A DNA stretch of 64,000 nt from Flammula alnicola (GCA_015499995.1 JADNRV010000014.1:248001-312000); one strand, 5' to 3'; shown: positions 46,942 through 59,973, numbered from the stretch's first letter. Notes: generated by a model not told the origin, from the letters alone. Numbers and translations: made by a program.

Positions 46942-48104
46942 AGTAGGTGATAGTTTGGATGGGAGATTGCAAAGAATAATACAGAGTAAGCTCTATGAAC
47001 TTGTCCCAAACATGGAGTAGCCTTAGAAGAACTTCAGAAGCCGGCCACAAGTCGTTATTTCGTGAACGCTGAACGCGACGGTGATCAAAATTTCGTCCAT
47101 CACGTGGTAAGAAACAGAAAATGCGAGTAGTTCCGGCCCGTCTTCCCGTCCTACTCCTTCCCACCATCAACCACGTTGAGTTTTTACCTGGACGAGAATG
47201 AAAGAGCTGTCTCTGATCTCATAGCTTCGCATCTGCATCTCAGGCGAATTCACACCATGCTCCCACCAAAATTATACTGTAGTCTTGGACGCACATTCCT
47301 TGGGAATCGGCGCGCGACAGCGCCCAGAGGCGTCGCATTGATGCAACCAAAGTTACCAGACACCTCAGTCCTCTTGACACAGCAGACCGGACAATTCAAC
47401 GAAAGAATACTTACTCCGCCTGACCTTACACTGGTATTTTCCCTCTGTCATGTCGTCAAGGGCCTTCATGTTAGCAACCACATACTTGCCTGTCGAGTTC
47501 CATCATCGAGAATGACAAGATTGGCGTGTGCGACACGCTCGGGCAGGAATCATTAATTGCACCGCTTACTTGCCACTACATTGGATTCCCATGACAGATC
47601 TCAGTGACGACTTATGCGCTCAAAGTCAATCTATATCAGTCATTTGATCCCTTTGCCTCAAGTGCTGGTTCAACTGTTACTCAGCAATAATTTTTCAGAA
47701 TTGCAGTAGTGGGTGAATAGTATGTTTTCGCCATTTCGTTTGCTCAGCCGCATATTTTAGATGCTCGTTTGACCTGTCTCGAGCGATCACTTATTCTTTA
47801 TCCCCATCACCCTGGCCTTGATAGACAAGTCGAAGTAAATATATCCAAGAGCTTTCGGCGCTGGAAGAACAGCGCCCTACTTTCTTTTCGTGACAGTTCT
47901 TTTTCGAGGTATCGCCACTGCATACTGCCGCTGTCATTATTGGTCACCACGATGGCAGCATGAGAGGGGTATAAAAGTCTCCAAAACTCCTCAGTTTCGG
48001 TAGGTCGTTCTTCGTTTAATTTCTTGAGCCAGGTTGCTCCTTTTTCATTCCTTTATTCATTTGATTTTTTTTCGAACTTCGTTTTCTTTTCCTATTTTAC
48101 CAAC
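46942..48104. other. Intergenic
   Basis: This lies between the divergent starts of UTP21 and the secreted protein gene. A plus-strand ORF at 47176-47556 is open for 126 codons but begins without ATG and shows no motif. The segment 47960-48104 has the TATAAAAG box (about 47970) and pyrimidine tract (48030-48100) of a typical strong fungal promoter for the downstream gene. Confidence 0.5.
47965..48104 (+). promoter_or_regulatory. TATA box and pyrimidine-rich leader of the secreted protein gene
   Basis: GGTATAAAAGTC at about 47969-47980 is a clear TATA element. It is followed by a C/T-rich stretch (TTTTTTCATTCCTTT, TTTTCTTTTCC) and then the ATG at 48105 in a CAACATG context. This arrangement is usual for highly expressed fungal genes. 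Confidence 0.6.
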
Positions 48105-49433
48105 ATGAAGAACCTCGCTTTAGTCGCCCTTTCTGTCATCCTTTCGGTGTCCGCATCCCCTCTTGGGGACCGGGTTGTCTTCCGCAGGCACGATGGCATC
48201 CCTTTGTCACGCCGCTACGTTTTGCAAAGGTAAGAATATGTGCTATCACGGTTCAAATATATTTATTCACGCAAATCTTCCAGCCGCATGACCCCTCCTG
48301 CTGCTTGCGTTGCCGCAGCTCCATCTGGATCGATCTCGTCCCCCGATCCCTCTGCCACCGATATTCCAGTGGCTGATCCCACGGCCTCCGACAACTCGAC
48401 CACTACCACAGATCCTACCCTCGCTGGTAACACGACTCTAGCTAACCCAACTGCAGCGGACAACTCTACTGCTGCTGTCAACTCTACCGCTGCTGTCAAC
48501 TCAACCGTCGCTGCCAATTCAACCGCCGCTGCCAACTCTACGGCGACCCGTCGTTCGACTGGGTTCTGGTCCCGTGGTTTCGGGAGTTTCGACGATACCT
48601 TCTCCGAGCACGATTCAGTTTCGGTCTCTTTCGAGGAGCAGATCTCAACCTTCGTTCAGACTTGGGAGACCCTCTGCCTCTCCAGCGGCGGTGACATTGT
48701 CACTCATGACCCATGCACCAACCTCGGAGGGTTCGGAGGCATCGACGCGCTTTTGGAAACCGCCGACCCCTGCGACCAACAGGAAATTTCGGATTCCATG
48801 ATCACCTTTGCGAAATCCGACGGAATTAGAAACCGCGACGACTTGATCAACTTTGCTCTCTCATACCGCAGGCATGCAAGGAACTCTGTGAAGATCCTCG
48901 GCGTTATCCCATCCAGCCTTTTCTGCCTGGAGACCCCCGTCAACCCTGAATTGGTCGGTGTATACAACGCGCAAATCGACGGCGCTAACCCTGGCCTCTT
49001 CGGTTCTCCCACCAGCCCCATGGTTCCTTTCGGCTCCTGTGAGTTGCATTTCTGAGCTTTTAATATAAAATCGTACTAATGCAGGCCTTTAGCTGGTACC
49101 TGCCCTGATGGTATGACCGCCGATGTTAACAGCTGCGACTGCCTCAGCACCGACGGCAGCACCGACAGCACCGACAGCACCGACAGCACTGGAGACGCTA
49201 CCACCACCGACTCTAGCGACGCTTCATCCACAGATACCGCCGACGCTTCCACTGCCACCGATTCTTCTAGCGACGCCACTTCCACCGACACTGCCGATGC
49301 CTCTGCAGTCACCGATGCGCCTGCCGCAACCGACAGCTCTGCTGCCGTTGCTACCAACACCTTCCTCAGTGGCCCGAACGTTCAGCCCACTGACATTTCC
49401 GGAGATGTCAACGACCCCAACGGCCGCCGTTAA
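48105..49433 (+). CDS. Secreted Asn/Ser/Thr-rich protein with two low-complexity blocks
   Basis: Three exons (48105-48229, 48284-49038, 49093-49433) give 406 residues. A clear signal peptide starts it (MKNLALVALSVILSVSASP), followed by a possible dibasic site (RR). Residues about 70-150 hold repeated N-S-T-A-A-V/A units, a string of N-glycosylation sequons. A central folded-looking region (EQISTFVQTWETLCLSSGG...DPCTNLGGFGGIDALLETADPCDQ...) has several cysteines. The C-terminus is an acidic Thr/Asp/Ser/Ala repeat (STDSTDST, DASSTDTADAST) ending in NGRR. I know no named domain. It could be a cell-wall or matrix glycoprotein; there is no GPI-anchor signal. The gene is intact with a strong-looking promoter. 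Confidence 0.8.
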
Positions 49434-49957
49434 ATGTCTGGTATTTGGTGTTTACAATAGTTCGGTTTCGGTTTCGTCAAGTAGCTTATTGCAACGCCTG
49501 TGGTAGATTTTATTTGAGTGGTATCCACGGTGACTAATAGATTTTGGAAGGGAACATGTCGTTTTTTACTTTCTTCGCGTTTTATATTTCGATTGTTTTG
49601 TTGGAAGGAAGTTGAACGATTTGAACGATTTTGTGCTGCCCATCCGTAGAGTTTTTATAAAATTCACCGTGACTGGACGAGAATTCTGCTGGAGGCTCCT
49701 AATACTACAAAATTCAAACCCAAGTAAGAGGCGTTCTCTATCCAAAAATCGTGTTGAGACCGAAGTGCTCGAAATCGGGTTTTTACATGACCGTTCACGC
49801 TCCTGAACATTTCTTTCTGTTCCTGTTGTTAACGCCCGCGCTACAATTCCAGAAAAGGTGGCTGTGCCGGACACGGCGTATATTTGGCGGTGACGACGAC
49901 AACAGACCAGCGTCCAAAGCTTCTTAACCGTCCCCCGCCACCTCGTTTGCTGTCACC

Positions 49958-50952
49958 ATGGAAAGCGACAAACTACCTCATGAGACGCCCGAGATTCTGC
50001 CACTATCGGCTACATTTACTCCTCAAACGTTGACTATTGCCTCTCTTATTGTCGCACTCCTCCTTTTGGCTGGTACTTTTACCTCAGACATGTCCGCGAA
50101 TCTGACTGACCTATCACCAAGCTCTATTCTTTCTCGGCACAAAACGGTCGAAATCTCGAGGAAATACTTTCCTTCTCGTTGGCCCCTCAGATGCTGGCAA
50201 GACTAGCATTCTTTCACAGGTAAACAGGTTTCAATGATGTACCCTCGGTAATCTGATATACTTGGTCAGTTGGTCTATGGACAGACGCTCCCGACACAAA
50301 CTTCCATGCAGGCAAACACTTCTGCTCTTATCTTGTCTTCCAAGAAAACGATCAAAGTCACCGATATCCCTGGTCATGCGAGGTTGAGAAATCAATTCCT
50401 GGAATATTTGCCAGAAACAAAAGCCATCGGATTTGTCGTTGACGCTAACACAGTTTCGCGTAATGCGCCGGCAGTTGCTGAGTGAGTTACTTCAGAATCG
50501 TTCAGAGCACACGTATCTGAAATGCCTTCAGACATCTTCATCTTGTCCTGCATGCGCTCACTTCCCTTCCACCATCACAAGCTCAGCCTTCTCTGCTCAT
50601 CCTCGCTCACAAATCAGACCTCTTTAAAGCCACGTCAGCTTCAAATACAAGTCCCAACACCTTGGCAGTCAATCGAGTGAAAACAATACTCGAACGAGAG
50701 TTGGAGAAGCGACGAGTGTCTCAAAGTGGAGGCATCAATATCGAACAGCTAGGCGAAGAGGGCGAGAGATCGGACATGGGAGGTCTCGAGTGTGGAGAAA
50801 AAGAAGGTTCCACATTCAAATTTGACGATTGGGAAGGCGGAGAGATTTCGTTCTTGGGCACCTCTACGTTGTCTACCTCTTCACAAACTGAAAAGGGCGC
50901 GTCAGAGGGTGGTCTCGACAATCTATGGGAGTGGCTAGAAGAAAATATGTAA
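49958..50952 (+). CDS. SRP102: Signal recognition particle receptor subunit beta
   Basis: This ER membrane GTPase anchors the SRP receptor. ATG 49958 begins a short lumenal/cytosolic lead, then a membrane helix (LTIASLIVALLLLA, running on into FFLG after an intron). The GTPase domain follows: TFLLVGPSDAGKTSILSQ (P-loop), a switch region with QTSMQANTSALIL, the G3 segment VTDIPGHARLR, FVVDANTVSRNAPAVAE, and LLILAHKSDLF in the NKxD position. An acidic insert (GEEGERSDMGGLECGEKEG) and the closing LDNLWEWLEENM complete it. Introns join in phase throughout. It is intact. Confidence 0.9.
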
Positions 50953-51224
50953 CCTGGCCACTCTCACATTCTATCCTGCTACAAAAATTCTAATCTTCAA
51001 TCGTTGGCCAGCATTGTACTGTACAAATAATCCCGATATGCACAAGATATACACGATTCTAGTCTCTCCGACTCTCTTCACCGACTCTGTCTCAAGTTGT
51101 CGCCTTGTTGCTTTATTGTACCCCGTCCATCGATATCGGCACATTTATGTTTATCTATCCATCCATCTGAAAAGGCGAGTCCCTTAGTTTTGTTGAACAA
51201 ACTTTGTCTCTCAATCTCCACTTG
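50953..51224. other. 3' flank of SRP102
   Basis: AT/CT-rich non-coding sequence follows the SRP102 stop codon. No gene is visible. Confidence 0.5.
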
Positions 51225-54200
51225 AATGTCAGTTGGACCACCGAGCTATAAGCAGGATTTATCCGCAAGTAACATCCCTAACGCTCTGGACACCCTGCTA
51301 AAGGCAACAATGTCAACCAGTATACCACTAGGCCTTCAGAGTATGCAGCGGAGTGGCGGCACGAGTTAGGGACGAGATTAAGAAGACACAGAATTGCCAT
51401 TTAGCCTCGACAAACGACTTCCTCAACAAGCTACTCCATGTCGAGAAGTCGAAAGTAGAAAAGATATTCGACGCATGCAAGAAAGACAAGCAGCTCTGGG
51501 ATAAAGAGAAAGAATGGATCGGCTTGCGTTTACCGAATGTGGCCAACCCCAAGGAAAAGGATTTGTACGAGCCTTTCGCCTGTGTTGCCAATGCAATAAC
51601 CCGTGCTCCCCGTGCCACTTCCAGGGAAAGCGACTTTATCCCTATATGGGTCGATCGAAGCAACGATGGTCCTAAATCTCAGGAAACCCACACCGCAAGA
51701 ATTCGCCCCGATGGTCTTGGCTTGCTGGGGACGAAAGAGGACAGTGATGAATGGGAGAAGGTTGTGAAACAAGAGGAGGAGGAGGCGGAGAGGGAGGCGG
51801 CGGAGGATGCGATGGAGGTGAGAGAGGGGGAGAAGAAGAAGAAAAAGAAGGTCATACAATTTCATCATATTCGCGTGGTCTACTCTGACTTTTAACATCA
51901 GATAAGTCAATCTTTAATGGCGTGGTGGCTTCGTGTCCATGTGCTGGTCGAATTCAAGCTTAAATCCGATGAAGGTCCTTTGGAGGAACTAGAGCAGGTG
52001 GTGGGCTATATGCGAATGGTCTTGCATTCACAGCCCAATCGCCGTTTTGTATTTGGGCTGTTGATCCGTGGGGAGGAATTGCACATTTTCCTTGGCGACA
52101 GGACCGGTTTGCTCTGTACGGACAAGGCAATAAACATTCACAAGGTAGATATCCAAAGCTTTCCGCGGTGTATCAGTACCATGAGCTCATATATGTGCAC
52201 TAGGACCCGCGTTCCTTCATTCAGGTTATCGCTGCATTTTGTCTGCTTCCACTAGAACGTCTTGGGTACTACGATCCTACAATGAAAGTATGGGTAAAGG
52301 GCAAGGAACCTCTCCAAGTGTGGGACACGAACCTCCACCTAAGAGACTTTCAACAATCCAAATATGACACTCATTGGGTAATTGAGATGCCCTCCGAGCA
52401 TGGGCTGTCCGACAGCAAAAGGGAGCAGTTCGTTACTGTGCACCCACTTTCTCTCGAAAGGCCGGCGTTATGTCTGGGCGCGCGACAATAGTGTGGGCGG
52501 TAGTCAAGAGAGAGGATATGAACCGAAACGGAAAAAATAAAGTGAGCGTCAACCGATGGTATTTGTATAGTGTACTGATCACCATCGTTAGATTTACGTT
52601 TGAAGCAATACTGGCGGCCTTCCATCATCCCTTCCGAAGGGGCGTTGTACGAATCGTTGCACAAGGCTTTGAAGAAGGAAGAAGCTTTGAAGAAGAAAGA
52701 AGCCGATATCCCGGGTGTCGCTGGCCAGTATTACTCCAGCGAAGATGTAAAGGCAGAAACGTCCGGAGAAGCAAGCGCGGACACGGCAAAGTTCATCCGA
52801 CGTGGAATTGCGTCCTTCCCACCCACTTTGTCATCGGGCGATCAAGGAAGCCTTCCGATCCAACGCAGTCTACAGACCTCTCTGCAGACGTGTCAACGAA
52901 AGATGATAGCAAGAAAAGGAATTTTGAGGAGGTTGAAAAAGCAGAATCGCTTGCATTTATCCACTTTGAAGGTCTTCTCACTGCATTGTTCAACACTGAA
53001 CCTCCTCAGTATCGCACTCAACACCGGGTGCTTCTGAAGCAATACGGATGGTCGATTAAATATGCCGCATCCCTCGAGGAATTTGTACGGATCATAAAGG
53101 AGTCGGTCATCAGTATGTGCATGTTTCATGACCAATATGTCCGCTGATTCATTGCTCAGAGCATCGAGACATGTACATGCAAGGAGTCCTGCACCGCGAT
53201 ATCAGTCAAGGCAATATCCTCATCTGTCCCATGGAATCTAACTTTAAAGACACAAAGGGCGCCCTCATAGACTTTGACAACGCCAAAAGGTTTGATAGCT
53301 TCACTCCTGCCACGTTATTCCACCCGTTGTCGGCGAGTTCGGAAGTGATGGATGCCGCTGGGCACGCAGTGAAGTCGTTGATAAACCTAGAGCGCGCAAA
53401 AAGCTCTCGAAAACGCAGTTGGCAAGGACGTCATTGAACATTTGACGAGATTAGTGGCAGATGGAATCATTAAAGCGCCCGGGGAATTTGTTTTCTCGAT
53501 GGCGACTGTTCTCGGCGATGTTAGAATGTAAGCACTGTCTTTATAGATTCTCGAACTCATGGATTAACTAACATTCTGGTCGCTAGATTTCCGGCGATGA
53601 CCTTGGCTTTCATACAAAGAAGAAACGCGGTTACCAAACTTCAAGGATCGACAAGCGCAGCAGCTCGGTCGCCGAAGTGTCCGTTTTCCTTTCCAAATCA
53701 TTGCTCTATACTGAATTATAATTCTTATAGGCGACATTGCCGTTTGCGAGCCCCGAAGTATTGCAGCCCCACATTTATATATTCCGTAAGAGCCATACGA
53801 GCCAGGAGGCCATATCAATTGCTCATGACGCCATTCATGATTTGGAATCGTTCATCTGGGTTATGACGGAACCGGGGCTTTCAAGACAAGGCCCTGGGGG
53901 TGAACGTCGCGACGAACTCAATCCAGACAGGCCTGAGTTCCAATACACGAACACTATGCGACTACGGACAGTCTATCACTTCCTGTTTGGGTCCACCTCC
54001 CCTGGCATTTTGGCCGAGAACAAACGAACGATGCTTAATAGCGACAGTGACTACGAAAAATTCGCGCTTGCTCAATTCCATCCCTTTTTCGACCAGCTGA
54101 AACCGTACCTCAAGAGGCTCTTCCTGCTCGTACAACTGGCTCACGAGTATCAACTTGATGATGCATATACTCCATTCTTGCGCATTCTGGAGGAGGCTGA

Positions 54201-54489
54201 GAAGGAGCTGCAGAGTAAACCAGTCACATCCAAAACCGACGCCGAATTTACTCGACGTAATGCTGATCTAGAAACCTTGCAAGGTTTCAAGGAAGACGGT
54301 TACGAGGCGGTCGATCACGATGACCTCCCGTCCCTGGATCGCTTGGGATTTAACGATGAAGAATATGCAATTATGGAGGCCCAGGGCCAGACTACATCCA
54401 AATACTCAGAGTTGCCAAAACCAAAACCAAAGTTGCCAGAACCTGTGTCTCCCTCTCCTGCTTCAAAGAAACCGAAACGTGGACCTTGA
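51225..54489 (+). pseudogene. FunK1 fungal kinase gene with several frame breaks
   Basis: This belongs to the large basidiomycete FunK1 kinase family. Family parts occur in order: FLNKLLHVEKSKVEKIF; LVEFKLKSDEGPLEELEQVVGYMRM; a REDTVWAV-like segment; KQYWRPSIIPSEG; HRVLLKQYGWSIKYAASLEEFV; the catalytic loop VLHRDISQGNILI; LIDFDNAK (DFG replaced by DFD, usual in this family); LPFASPEVL; AIHDLESFIWVM; and a Lys/Pro-rich tail ending at 54489. Frame steps without matching introns occur near 51365, 52470, 52600, 52800-52880 and 53400. True introns (for example 52542-52591 and one near 53115) are also present. The breaks suggest a recently inactivated gene. The 5' end is uncertain: the first ATG at 51225 runs into a stop. 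Confidence 0.7.
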
Positions 54490-54719
54490 TAAACTTAACA
54501 TTGAAACGACCATGACCATACCATATACCAGCGAGCTAGCCTGTCTATACCTGCTTTCTTTTAATAGGTTGCTCCTAACTTTTTTGGCACACAAATATTG
54601 CCTTACATGCGCATTCGAACGCCAATTCATAAAATGTGATTATTGATCATACGAGGGCCTGTGAAGGCGCATGTCAATTACTGAAATCATCCGGTGGGTG
54701 CCAAAATCTCCTCTACGGT

Positions 54720-56269
54720 CTACATAGTTCCATTTTGATATGCCTCCATAATGCCTACCAAAACCCAACAATTCCCAATAATGTAAACCAACCCTCTAAC
54801 CCACAGTCCAAAGAATACGTTCTCTCCCAAGAACTCGAGTTTATACGCCTCGCTAAGCCATAGAGCCTGCGTCCCGATCCAAATCGTTGTGTATAAGATT
54901 GCTCTCGAGCGCGAGAGCACTAACTGGGGAAGGAGGAGTGGCAAAAGCAAGAGATACCACAGGAAGTACTACAAATCGATGAGACGAAGGCAGACTTTTT
55001 AGATCTTTTAGCTGCTTACCTGGGACGTGCACACTTTGTTGAACACTACGAACACGACGGTCTGCACGAACCACGTGAAGACCAGATCTTCCTTCCTCCG
55101 GCCAAACAAGAGTCCCAAGCCGAGTGCGAGCCCCATTTGCGGTACGAAGCTCGTCAAAGGCGAGCGCAGGAGTCGGTTCCATAGAGACAGCGTTTCGGGG
55201 ATCCCAGATAAGGATGGGTATGTGAGATATGTGAGATAGAAGTATGGAGAAAAGTTGTGGCGATGATCCAGTCGGTGAAGGTGATAGAGATATGATTCGT
55301 ACAGGAATGGATATCCCCAACTATGAATTCCATTAGCTTTATTCGCCTCTCGAGAAACAGACAACTACTACGCACATTGCATAACAACCTGCGCCGAGAA
55401 TGAGGAATGTACTAGCACTGATCAAGGCGAACCGAAAGGTCTTCCGATTGATGATGCTTCCGAGGCAGTCTCGCCAATTCCGAACCTCTTGTCCAGAACC
55501 GCCGACTACGCCTAAACACCCAACACCGTAAATTATCGGGTATATCTTCCAATGTGTGCTCAACCCGAGAAGCATAGCGGACAGGTCCCAGCGGCCTTTC
55601 AAGGACGCGTATAGAGTAAGCAGGACGAAGAGCGACAGGACGGATTCGGAAGAGCCGCGCGTCGAGATGGAGAAGACGAGTGGGTTGAGCAGATGCACTG
55701 CGCTGTATATCGTCGCTAATCGTTCTGACGAGTCTGCGGGGGCTTGTGCATTATCCCGCTTCTCCGATGGGGACGAGGTCGACGAGTGTATTCCCGTGTG
55801 TTGACGGATAATCTCCGTGTTGAGGAGCTGGTATATCAAGATCCCATTGATAATATCGCAGAAGGCGAACAGATATTTCCCAAAGGAAGGGTGCAGCCAT
55901 CCATTAGGAGTGAGCAGGAGTGCGAGCAACGGTGTATATCGATATGTTTCTCGTGTATACGGACTAGTAATGTAACATAAGTTATGCAATCCAATGCTGC
56001 ATAAAGTCAAGAAAAACGCACTCCCCGACGTTCCAGGCATATCCAAACACCTGCTTCAGTGGTCCTTGCGCTCGGTTCGCGTTTCCTGGACCAGAGTGGA
56101 GGAGGAAGGACGCTGCATCACTGAAAACGCGGTAATCGACGTCGGTGTATTTTACAACAGAGTGAGCATCGTGCCACTCGCTGTATAGGATAAGCGCGAT
56201 TCTTATAAACGCAGAGAGCAATAGCACATTGCGGAAAGAAGGCAATGAGAATATGGAAAAAGGTGGCAT
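54720..56269 (-). CDS. GPI14: GPI mannosyltransferase I (PIG-M)
   Basis: This ER enzyme adds the first mannose of the GPI anchor core. ATG 56269 ([36 protein letters not shown]) opens a multi-pass membrane protein. The lumenal catalytic signature [15 protein letters not shown] sits in the first loop. Later exons give [99 protein letters not shown] and the closing helices to 54720. All match the PIG-M order, and about 430 residues is normal. It is intact. Confidence 0.93.
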
Positions 56270-56593
56270 GTCTTCTCACCCCGACAACGGCGAGCGACGC
56301 ATTGCAAACTTTCGCACGACTCGGAGTAGAACCGAAGTCGACGACTCAAAGGCGGATTTTCAATTCTTTTTCAATTCTATAGACTTGTCGCTTGGATTGG
56401 TATCCCTCCAACCAGATGGTACATAGTGGCGGGGAGTGGTGATAGTTAATTGTATTGCAAGAAAACTGAAAACTACTCGAGAACACATATGTGGGACCGC
56501 CACCAAAGCGCGAATGAAACAAGAGTACGCGAAAAGGTCCAGGTGCAGGCATAGAGGGTAAAAGAAACGTGAAACGGCATTCTAGAGGGTTGC

Positions 56594-57561
56594 TTAGATC
56601 TAATAAGAGAATGGTTAAGAGGAGTTCACTCTTCGACAAACGCAAGACTTACATATTGTGAGAGCCATCGGAACCCTGTAAATTAAAATGGACATTAATA
56701 TTGTTATTTCCGAGAAGGGAGTACAGCAGCTCACCTTCGCCGTAGCCTTGTCGTTGAACGACTGAGCACATGAAGATCTCAACAGGGCGGATATCGCTAA
56801 GAGGAACCTTTCCCTAGATTCATATTATACACGTTAGACAAGTGCTCGAGAGAATAACAATTCAACGCACTTTGCCGGTGGTCTGGTATAGTCCAAGGTG
56901 ATGCCTCAGCTCCTCCTCGCTCACGGCGCCGGGAGCGTCGATCTTGTTGCCGAGAACCAAGAAAGGGACCTTTGAAAGCTCCTCGATGGACAAAAGGGCA
57001 TCAAGCTCGGCTTTTGACTCGGAGAAACGTTCGAAATCGGCACTGTCGACGAGAAAGATAATGCCGTCGACCTCAGGGAAGTAGTCCCGCCAGAGGCGGC
57101 GAGCTGGCAAGGACATGTTGAGTATGAGGCTGATTGAATTTTATGAGTGTGCTATTGCGTACCTTGTTGATGTCCACCCAAATCGTATGTAGTAAACTTC
57201 ACATTGCCAATGGCCAACTCTTCTGAGGCTATTATGAGGGATAAAAATATAAGCATTCGAGAGCAAGGTTGTTTGTGCAGCGTACGTACTTGGGTGGAGG
57301 GTCGGTTGCAGTGTGGCGAGCCTGTCATTTTTGAGCATGTGCAACAGGTCTACAAGGAAGTCAGTAAGTTGTTCGATTGAATAGGTCTCAAGACTCACTG
57401 TTTTACCAGCATTGTCCAGACCGAGGAACAGAATTTTAGCATTCTTGTGCAGCAGACCTTTGTTTGTTGGACGTAGCAAGTCAGAACAGCACGAAAATGA
57501 CAAGGTGTTAGAACATACCGAGCTGCGCGAGAACGTCCCAGAACCAGTTTAGGATGAACAT
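56594..57561 (-). CDS. SAR1: SAR1 small GTPase of COPII vesicles
   Basis: SAR1 starts COPII coat assembly at ER exit sites. ATG 57561 begins [17 protein letters not shown], the amphipathic membrane-inserting helix. GTPase motifs follow: [66 protein letters not shown] and [21 protein letters not shown]. The last exon is two codons (Ile-stop at 56594) after a small intron. The 189-190 residue length is standard. It is intact. Confidence 0.96.
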
Positions 57562-57865
57562 TACTGACGGTGTATTCGTATGTCAGACTCGAGGAACAGA
57601 AAAGAGAGAAGTTCAATTAGACAGGCACTGCAGACGTGGAAAGGCCACCCTTCCAGTCACACGTGTTACACGATCAAGTCACAAGCTATTTCACACGTGG
57701 TTCGCGATAAGATAGGGCGCTTATGCTCCTCTGTTAAATTGTTCGCTCTGTGCTTACTACCTACTAGAACGTACATTTCACGCGCATATTTAGCATGTAT
57801 GGCCAGGTCAGTGCTTTAAATGATTAATCCAGTTTTATACAGCCCCTTTACAAATTTACCTGACG

Positions 57866-59973
57866 ATGCAGGCTGACGACGTCCGAGTCGACAACCCCAG
57901 TCCCGACCGCCTTTGCGAGCAATGTGAAAAGCTTGATTTTTCCCTTACAACCAACGGGAAGGAGGAAAGTACCCGCTGCCTAAAAAACATCAGATCAGAA
58001 ATAATGTGCATTGCCCGTTCTGTCGCTTGGCGCTTTTTGGAGGCGCCGAAGACGTACCAGACGATGGTCGTGGCATATTCGCCGAATGGATACCAAAACA
58101 AGGATTCAATGTGGGGCAAAATGGGACCACCGTTGTGTTCTTGAAGGAAGATTCTGCCGTCTCTCCGTACGGAATTGGACGCTACATCCAGCCTCAGATC
58201 CACCCTGGATTAATCAACAAATGGATAAGTCTCTGCGAGAGCCACCATAATCTCGCGTGCACACCGATACCAGACATAATCGCAACCCCCGAACGCGAAT
58301 CTGGAATAAAGATTCTGCGCGTCATTGACGTCCGTGACCAGTGCATTGTTGAAGCCGTCCCGGATGTCGGTATATTGCCTTGAGCTACATGTGGGGCCAG
58401 GTGTCGACCCTCCAGTTACTACGCGAGAACAAAATCCAGCTAACGACCAAGGGCGGTCTCCTTAATTTCCGTCGAAATCTTCCTCGGACGGTAAACGATG
58501 CCATCGATCTGGTTTACTTCATGGGGGAACGCTATCTTGGGTTGATAGCATCTGTCTACTTCAGGATGATCCTGAGGAGATGCGCGATGGCATATCCAAG
58601 ATGGATTTAGTGTACCGGGGATCTATTCTAACCATCCTCGCTGGGGATGGAATGGACGCAAACGCTGGCTTGCCAGGTGTTCATTACGGGTCTCGAAGGA
58701 TGACGCAACGGATTGAGGAAGTTCAGCCAGGGATTAGGATGTCAATTATTCAAGCCGCTTCAGATCGCTTGAACCACTCGCGACATATCCACCGTGGTTG
58801 GACGTAAGTCAACAAGCTAACAATGCTCGAGCTGTGGCTGATGCATGATGCTTTATAGTATGCAAGAACATGTTCTATCCCATCGCCTCCTGATCTTCAT
58901 CAATAACCGCATTTTCTTCCGATGCCACCAAAATTGTTGGAGCGAGGATACAATATTCGACAACTTCCTTTAGAAACAACAACGCACTGCTATTATCCTC
59001 TGGCACGAATATACCCTTGGTCGTCGAAAACGACCCAACGCCATTCAAAACTTACGCCTCCCTAGTAATGCGTTATACTGCGCGCCAACTAACGAAAGAA
59101 TCTGACATCATCAACGGCATGGCGGGTATCCTGCGGCTGATGTCGCTGAAGCTGCAGTGTGAAATGCTGGAGGGTCTACCGACAGGCGCCTTTGATATTG
59201 GGGTGTTGTTTTATGATCCTTTCCAGCAATTTCCAGTGTCAGCCGTCGACGTGGATTTCCGAGTTGGTCATGGGCCGGATGGCATGGTACTAAGACATTC
59301 ATGATGTGCGGGGAACAGGTAGATGAACGTGAAACCGCGTCTTGGCTGAGAACCAGGACCTATATCGTTTGGTACAAGCGCAGTCCTGGGACCGGAAAAT
59401 TGAGCTTGTATGGGATTCCAAAGTACAACAAACCACTTACGGCGAGCTGAAGGAGGGCCAAGTGGGCTACATACCCAACCCTAATTCTAACGATCCTTAC
59501 GGCCGTGATATCAATACTGCACTTCAGGGATTGAATAAAACACCTACAGCGAAATTAGCCGGGAAAAGATTCGCGACTACCACTTATTACACTTCTGGGC
59601 ATATACAATCCACTTCCCCGCTTTCGAGAACCGGATGCACTCGCAAAATTATGTCTGAGATGACCACAGGATTTTGGGCACCGGCGGAGTGCTGTGCGGT
59701 GGATTAAGGCTCGATGATCCACAGTTGCTTGAAGGCATCCAGGGGCCATATGAAGGTGTTCTCATGTCCAAAGCCGACAGCTACGACAATTTCTTTAATG
59801 ACAGGGACGATAACGCCTTTAGCAAGCTGGGAGGCAGGCCATTTTATTGGCTGGCATTGATTGTGTGGGAGGGAGGAGTGGCCGAGAGAAGAGCACTTGG
59901 GTTTATATATGAGGAGTGTTTGGAGTATATGACGCCTCCGGGAAAGGTTTGGAAGGAAATTGTGTTAGCTTGA
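57866..59973 (+). pseudogene. HET-domain gene broken by about seven frame steps
   Basis: HET proteins control vegetative incompatibility and regulated cell death in fungi. In order: LCEQCEKLDFSL near the start; HCPFCRLALFG; the HET core IALSYMWGQ, ARTVNDA-like LPRTVNDAIDLV, YLWVDSICLLQDDPEEM-type sequence and VYRGSILTILAGDG; then HRGWTMQEHVLSHRLLIF, WSEDTIFDNF, RQLTKESDIINGMAGILRL, GFPSWSWAGWHG, WLRTRTYIVWYKR and a C-terminal block to 59973. Consecutive blocks lie in different frames with no room for introns (near 58000, 58370, 58545, 58970, 59235, 59395, 59570). A TGA sits in the reading at 59656. Only one normal intron (58804-58858) is seen. Shared stretches show it was once a full HET gene. 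Confidence 0.8.

Noticed and set aside
47176..47556. 126-codon plus-strand ORF upstream of the secreted protein gene
   Set aside because: It has no ATG at the start, no splice partners and no recognised motif.
57866..59973. Programmed ribosomal frameshifting as an explanation of the HET gene
   Set aside because: Seven steps in one gene, without slippery heptamers at the break points I could place, plus an in-frame TGA, fit decay far better.
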